Shown in pieces: positions 59,788 to 64,000 of a stretch of 64,000 bases of DNA. The stretch lies in the NCBI GenBank assembly GCA_905250885.1, contig CAJNOQ010000084.1, positions 16,064 through 80,063 of the forward strand, written 5' to 3'. The notes beneath the pieces were generated by a model. It was not told the origin of the DNA. It ran no database searches and saw only the letters and a list, made by a program, of their open reading frames with translations. Position 1 is the stretch's first letter. The number at the start of each line of letters is the position of its first letter. Made by a program: the position numbers and the translations under genes. Source of the stretch: Didymodactylos carnosus (lineage: Eukaryota > Rotifera > Eurotatoria > Philodinida > Philodinidae).

Positions 59788-61190
59788 ATGCCTGTTGAAG
59801 ATTTGTCTGATGAAGGTTTACCAAAAAATCCAAATTTAGAATTGGCTCAATATAAATTTCTGTTATCATTAAATCCGAATGATGAAGTGATTAAAGAAAA
59901 ATTATTAAATGAAATATCATTAAACAATATGGCACCATTCTATTTACAATGTACAAAAGAATGTACACCACCATCTTCCTGTGGTATAATTTACGATGAT
60001 GAATTTTATAAGAAATTACATCAAAAAAATTTGGAAACAATTAAAGAATTTGATGCAAAAATTGATGATACTGAAAAATCATTTGGTGAAAGTGAAATAC
60101 GTGAATCTTATTTGTCCAAATCACAATATTTATGTTCAATTGGTGCTCATGAACAAGCATTAGAAATGTTACGAAAAACATATGAAAAAACTGTTACATT
60201 AGGTCATCGTTTAGATATCATTTTTTATCAATTACGTTTAGGTTTATTTTATTTGGATCAAGATTTAATAGAACGAAATTTAGATAAAGCAAAAACATTA
60301 GTGGATGAAGGTGGTGATTGGGATAGACGCAATCGTTTAAAAGTTTATCAGGGTTTACGAGCAATGTCAATTCGAGATTTTAAAACAGCAGCTGAATTAT
60401 TTTTGGATACAGTAGCCACATTTACATCATATGAATTAATGGATTATCAAACATTTGTAACCTATACAGTTATTTGTAGTTTAGTAGCATTAGAACGACC
60501 AAAATTAAGAGAAAAAGGTATAGACTATTCAATAGACTAACCTTCTTATTAACAAATTTTAAAGAAGTGTTGTCGTTCCACTACAATTTAATCAGACTAA
60601 AGAGAAAAAGATTTAGATAGTAGTAGTAGTAGTAGTAGGTAGAAGATTATTTTTGCATGCTTTCAACAGATATTATATCAAAATTTCTACAATAAGAAGA
60701 AAAAATACTTCTAATTTATTTTATTTTAATTTTAGTTATACGTGGTAGTGAAGTATTGGAAATTCTACATGGTTTACCGATAATAAAAGATTATTTATTC
60801 TCATTATATGAATGTCGATATGGTGATTTTTTTAGATGCTTAGCAACCATTGAACAAAACTTATTAAAAAAAGATCGTTATTTAGAGAAGCATGTTCAAT
60901 ATTATGTGAGAGAAATGCGTATTATTGCCTACAACCAATTGTTACAATCTTATTCTAGTTTAACGATAAAAGGTATGGCACAAGCATTTGATTGTACGGA
61001 AACATTTTTAGACAAAGAATTATCACGTTTTATTGCCGCTGGTAGATTAAATTGTAAAATAGATAAAGTTCGTGGTATTATTGAAACAACACGTCCAGAT
61101 AGTAAAAATTTTTTATATCAAGAAGTTATTAAAAAAGGTGATCTGTTATTAAATCGTGTACAAAAATTAAGTCGTGTTATTAACATATAA
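59788..61190 (+). CDS. PSMD6: 26S proteasome regulatory subunit PSMD6 (Rpn7)
   Basis: PCI-domain subunit of the 19S lid, needed for lid assembly in the proteasome. Exons 59788-60517 and 60736-61190 join (GT-AG, phase 1) to 394 residues, against about 389 in human. The N-terminal helical repeats include [15 protein letters not shown] and [20 protein letters not shown], then [20 protein letters not shown] and [14 protein letters not shown]. The PCI part has [59 protein letters not shown] and the near-invariant C-terminus [17 protein letters not shown]. Nothing is missing. The 218-nt intron carries a short TAG microsatellite. An AATAAA lies near 61218. Confidence 0.96.
60618..60638 (+). repeat. 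(TAG)n microsatellite in the PSMD6 intron
   Basis: Seven TAG units inside the only intron of PSMD6. Confidence 0.8.
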
Positions 61191-62756
61191 GCCACTGAAT
61201 AATAACGATATTAATGACAATAAAAGGAAAGCCTTTTAATTTAGGCAAGAAACATTTTAATTCAAGCATTGCCTTTGTTTTTTGTTATTTTGTTTTTAAT
61301 ATATGATAATTTCAAGGTTCCAAAAAACGATGTCATTTAGCGAGAGCATAAACAATGAATGAGTTGAGCATATGATGAATTAGCAAGGATTGTAATATCA
61401 CATTGTGACAGTGAGAGATAATCGAGCGAAAAATAGTGAGTATTTGTTAAAATATTAGAAAGTGTCTAAGTCTATGTTAACGAAAGATGACTACTTAATT
61501 TCACACACGTAGTGACAAAATTTGACGAGCAAATATACACGATCAGAGATCTTGTGTAAACATTTTTATTGGTATATACACATTTTCAATTTTATTTAAA
61601 CAAATTCATACAATTATGTTCAAACAAAATAATAAGAAAACTTTCAACGTGGACCAACTCGAGTTTATTCAAACGTAACTAATTTTGTGTTTTTATATCT
61701 TTTTAATGCTGTCGACCAAAGTGAACCATAACGCTCATATGCACCGGTGCCGGTTAACCGAAGAAACCGATATCCGGTTTAAACCGACACCGAAGAAACC
61801 GATGTTCGGTTTAAACCAACACCGAAAAGCTCGCAAACATTTTTATTTAAGGTTTAAAAATAATATAAAGAGTGAGTGCATAGTATCTATTCACTATTGT
61901 CAAAGAAACATCTGATTTTATCTGTACCGGTTTCGGTCAACTGACAATCAAAAAGCTAAAACCGCTAAAACCAGAAAAAAGCACATACAAATCTACATCT
62001 TGATTTAATGAACTAATTTAAGCACCGGTGCCGAATAATTTTTTTTCCTGGGCTTCGGTGCCAGAAAGACTGTAAAAATCTCGCACCGGTGCACACTAGT
62101 GCGGAAAGGATGCAAGAATCTCGCACCAGTGCCGAAGTTTTGTTTTGTCAATTTCTGTCTATTTAAACACCACAGTACCCTTTTAATATTTCGAATGTCT
62201 TTCTGACTTCATCTTTTCCTTCTCGTAAGAGAAGTGCCGAGGCAGCGCCGTATGATTCTGATATGTCAATGTGATACTGATCAGCGCGGCATTCTAATAC
62301 AAAATTCAGCACAAACAATCATAATAAAAAATTAATTAAATTGATTAAATAATTTCAGTGTGATACTGATTTTTACCGGAGAGGCACCTTTTGGACTGAA
62401 ATACATCGGCACTTGTTGGGCACAGGTGCGCACCGGTGCCAGCCAGTGACCGATGCCGTGCCATGCACGCCGGTGCGTACTGGGATTCGCACTGGGAACT
62501 GAAACCGCTGCATCCCTACTCATAGGTACTATTTACAAAAGACCACTAAATTAAGTTAAGTCGCGCTCTGTCCTCTTCTTTCCCATACAATACAGTTTGT
62601 TTTCTCAACCTTAAATTTCAAGGTATAACCATAATTTTATTTTCTTATTTTATTAAAAACAAATGTCTAATCCTAAGGTCGTCGGTTAAAATCAGTAAAA
62701 AAGAAAGTTGAATAAATAAAAAAGCGTGATAAAAACCGAAATTTCAAATGAGATTT
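61191..62756. other. Repeat-bearing spacer between PSMD6 and the LRR-like exon
   Basis: The first part is the PSMD6 3' UTR and AT-rich spacer. From about 61740 to 62520 it becomes rich in CACCGGTGC words, described separately. No gene seen. Confidence 0.45.
61740..62520. repeat. CACCGGTGC-rich repeat region, probable DNA-transposon debris
   Basis: The palindrome GCACCGGTGC and variants recur at least seven times. A 32-bp unit (accgaagaaaccgat... ending tttaaaccgac) is repeated in tandem at 61757-61788 and 61789-61820 with few changes. The right border reads AAACCGCTGCATCCCTA, whose complement TAGGGATGCAGCGGTTT is reminiscent of hAT-type ends. I found no matching left end. Confidence 0.5.
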
Positions 62757-63325
62757 TTACATCCAAATACGTAATAGTCCATCTTCAGTGAATTTAGCTG
62801 TGTACGAACGATTACTAATATGGAATTTTAGCCAATGTAGTACGATATTTTCATCCAAATCACTAAAATTATTACCATTTCTTATTCTTGATAATTCCAG
62901 TGTTATAGATGATAGTTTTTTCATTTTATTCAATAAAATTGATAGTACACTCCCAATTTCTAATAGATCAATTCGCGTTGATAACGATTCAACGTTTGGA
63001 AACATATCAGCAAACAAATGAACACAATCAATTGTTAGCGGTTTGCATTCACATAATGTTATTTTTTTGATATTTTTTCTCATACGAATAAAGAGTAATT
63101 CATCATCAAATGGACTACTAAATGATGTGAATTGTAACGATTTAATAATTGGTGTGCGTCGCGATGTTAATAACTGCAATAATAATTCATTAAATAAATA
63201 ACCATTATTTGGTATAGCATTATAGATATTCAAATGTTCCAGATTAGTTAACTTAATTATTCGATCAAGATACGACACTACTGTTGAAGAATCAATATCA
63301 TTGTCAGTAAACAATTCGAATATAC
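62757..63325 (-). CDS. LRR/F-box-like protein, terminal exon only
   Basis: An open frame of about 189 codons to a TAA stop. It begins after a CTTTTAG acceptor at 63326, so it is a 3' exon and not a complete gene. It shows leucine-rich-repeat-like periodicity (LTNLEHLNIYN, KKITLCECKPLTIDCV, FADMFPNVESLSTRIDLLEI), as in the C-terminal halves of F-box proteins. No F-box is present. Upstream, over 63330-63600, I find no exon with gene-like codons, and a repeat begins at 63519. The gene is therefore either truncated at its 5' side by repeat insertion or has a distant first exon beyond the window. Function cannot be assigned beyond a probable protein-binding LRR. Confidence 0.5.
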
Positions 63326-63518
63326 CTAAAAGTTAGTATTGAAGGGTCTAAAGCCGATAAACTTTCGTTAAATATTTAAAATGTCTATAAATCGATTCGA
63401 AAATAGTTGAGGTAACAGTTCTTCGAGCATTGGTCAAAATCCTCGTGCTATCTGGGAATATTTTAATGATAGTTTTGACACTAAGACTGGTGATTATTAA
63501 AAATGTCGATATTAATTT

Positions 63519-63640
63519 CAGAGCTGGGCAAGTCACGGGGATTCCAACTCAAAAGAACTTTCTCAAGTCAGGACAGATGACAAGTCATGACTTGAAATTC
63601 TTTTTTTCATAGAAACATGCCCAAATTTCTGGCGACTTCG
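63519..63640. repeat. hAT-like terminal repeat fragment, CAGAGCTGGGCAAGTC
   Basis: CAGAGCTGGGCAAGTC followed by CTCAAGTCAGGACAG and GTCATGACTTGAAATTC resembles the repeat at 13575-13925. It is probably one end of a decayed hAT element; the other end is not visible before the next element begins at 63762. Confidence 0.4.
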
Positions 63641-63761
63641 TTCCTTTCTCTACTCCAAGGCACGACTGTGATATCTTGAGCACTCACCCACTGTGTTGAT
63701 AAAAGATAGATTTTCAATTTTGCCTTCATAATTGCTTTTGGAGAATGGCCAAAATCACTTA

Positions 63762-64000
63762 CACTCTTAAAAAAATGTGTCCTTCAGTTTTTCAAAGAAC
63801 TGAAAAGTCAACGCGAATTTTGTTCTTCATTTGTCCCAAATAGAGAACTCAAATTCAGTTCTTCAGCTCTCAAGAACCCAAAATTTGTTTTTCAATTTTT
63901 CAAAGAACAAAAATCATTTATTAAAAACCTGAAGAACAAATTTTGAGTTCTTGAGAGCTGAAGAACTGAATCTGAGTTCTCTATTTGGGACAAATGAAGA
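63762..64000. mobile_element. Foldback DNA element cut by the window end
   Basis: It starts CACTCTTAAAAAAATGTG directly after a TA, like the left border of the element at 39886. Inside, a ~75-bp arm beginning TCTTCATTTGTCCCAAATAG (63824-63898) faces its complement at about 63925-64000 with over 90% identity by eye. The loop is about 30 bp. The right half continues beyond the window. This is a MITE-like palindrome, possibly mobilised by a mariner-type transposase. Confidence 0.65.

Noticed and set aside
1-64000. CRISPR arrays, bacterial-type operons, riboswitches, telomeric repeats, rRNA
   Set aside because: I looked for regularly spaced identical repeats, Shine-Dalgarno-led gene strings, telomere-type arrays and rRNA cores. 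None is present; the sequence is eukaryotic throughout.

Overview
The window is nuclear DNA of an animal with an AT-rich genome. Coding regions favour A/T-ending codons, introns are mostly 50-85 nt with GT-AG ends, and the gene set (a FoxL1 forkhead factor, a MARVEL four-helix membrane protein, SEC62, COP9 and proteasome subunits) is metazoan. Short introns, many small decayed transposons, an F-box/LRR-like fragment and fragments resembling the arginine ADP-ribosyltransferases that are abundant in rotifers make a bdelloid rotifer (Rotaria-like) my best guess. That is inference; no marker in the window proves it.

Layout. 1-4.98 kb: AT-rich, no gene. 4.98-6.47 kb (+): FoxL1, split by four tiny introns and isolated by about 8 kb of gene-free DNA downstream. 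14.6-15.7 kb (+): an unrecognised multi-helix membrane protein with two frame breaks. 16.1-17.0 kb: a dead non-LTR retrotransposon. 18.3-18.9 kb: two decayed ADP-ribosyltransferase-like fragments and a short repeat array. 19.4-25.65 kb (-): COP9 subunit 6, then an 18-exon ubiquitin-specific protease. 27.3 kb: an intact hAT-type MITE. 33.1-34.1 kb (+): a MARVEL protein. 37-42 kb: a transposon graveyard with a pogo-type transposase relic, a GC-rich patch, a near-perfect palindrome, and a nested element whose ~105-bp inverted repeats flank GIY-YIG-like and MULE transposase fragments. 44.1-44.9 kb (+): an NHL beta-propeller protein. 48.2-49.5 kb (-): SEC62. 51.9-54.5 kb: hAT-type MITEs, one nested in another with its target duplication intact, foldback elements and a reverse transcriptase scrap. 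54.98-61.19 kb (+): CPSF4, MOCS3 and PSMD6 on one strand. 62.76-63.33 kb (-): an LRR/F-box-like terminal exon. 63.76 kb to the end: a foldback DNA element cut by the window edge.

The genes are mainly housekeeping. Four touch the ubiquitin system: CSN6 (deneddylation complex), the USP (deubiquitination), PSMD6/Rpn7 (26S proteasome lid) and MOCS3/Uba4 (Urm1 activation and tRNA thiolation). CPSF4 acts in mRNA 3' processing and SEC62 in protein entry into the ER. Nothing suggests they are co-transcribed. Several start codons lie just downstream of a pyrimidine-rich tract plus YAG, consistent with 5'-UTR introns or spliced-leader trans-splicing.

I did not find a convincing wholly new system. The most unusual items are the composite TIR element at 40.37-41.14 kb, the nested hAT insertions at 52-53.6 kb, and the FoxL1 gene whose forkhead domain is cut into five exons including a 15-nt microexon.
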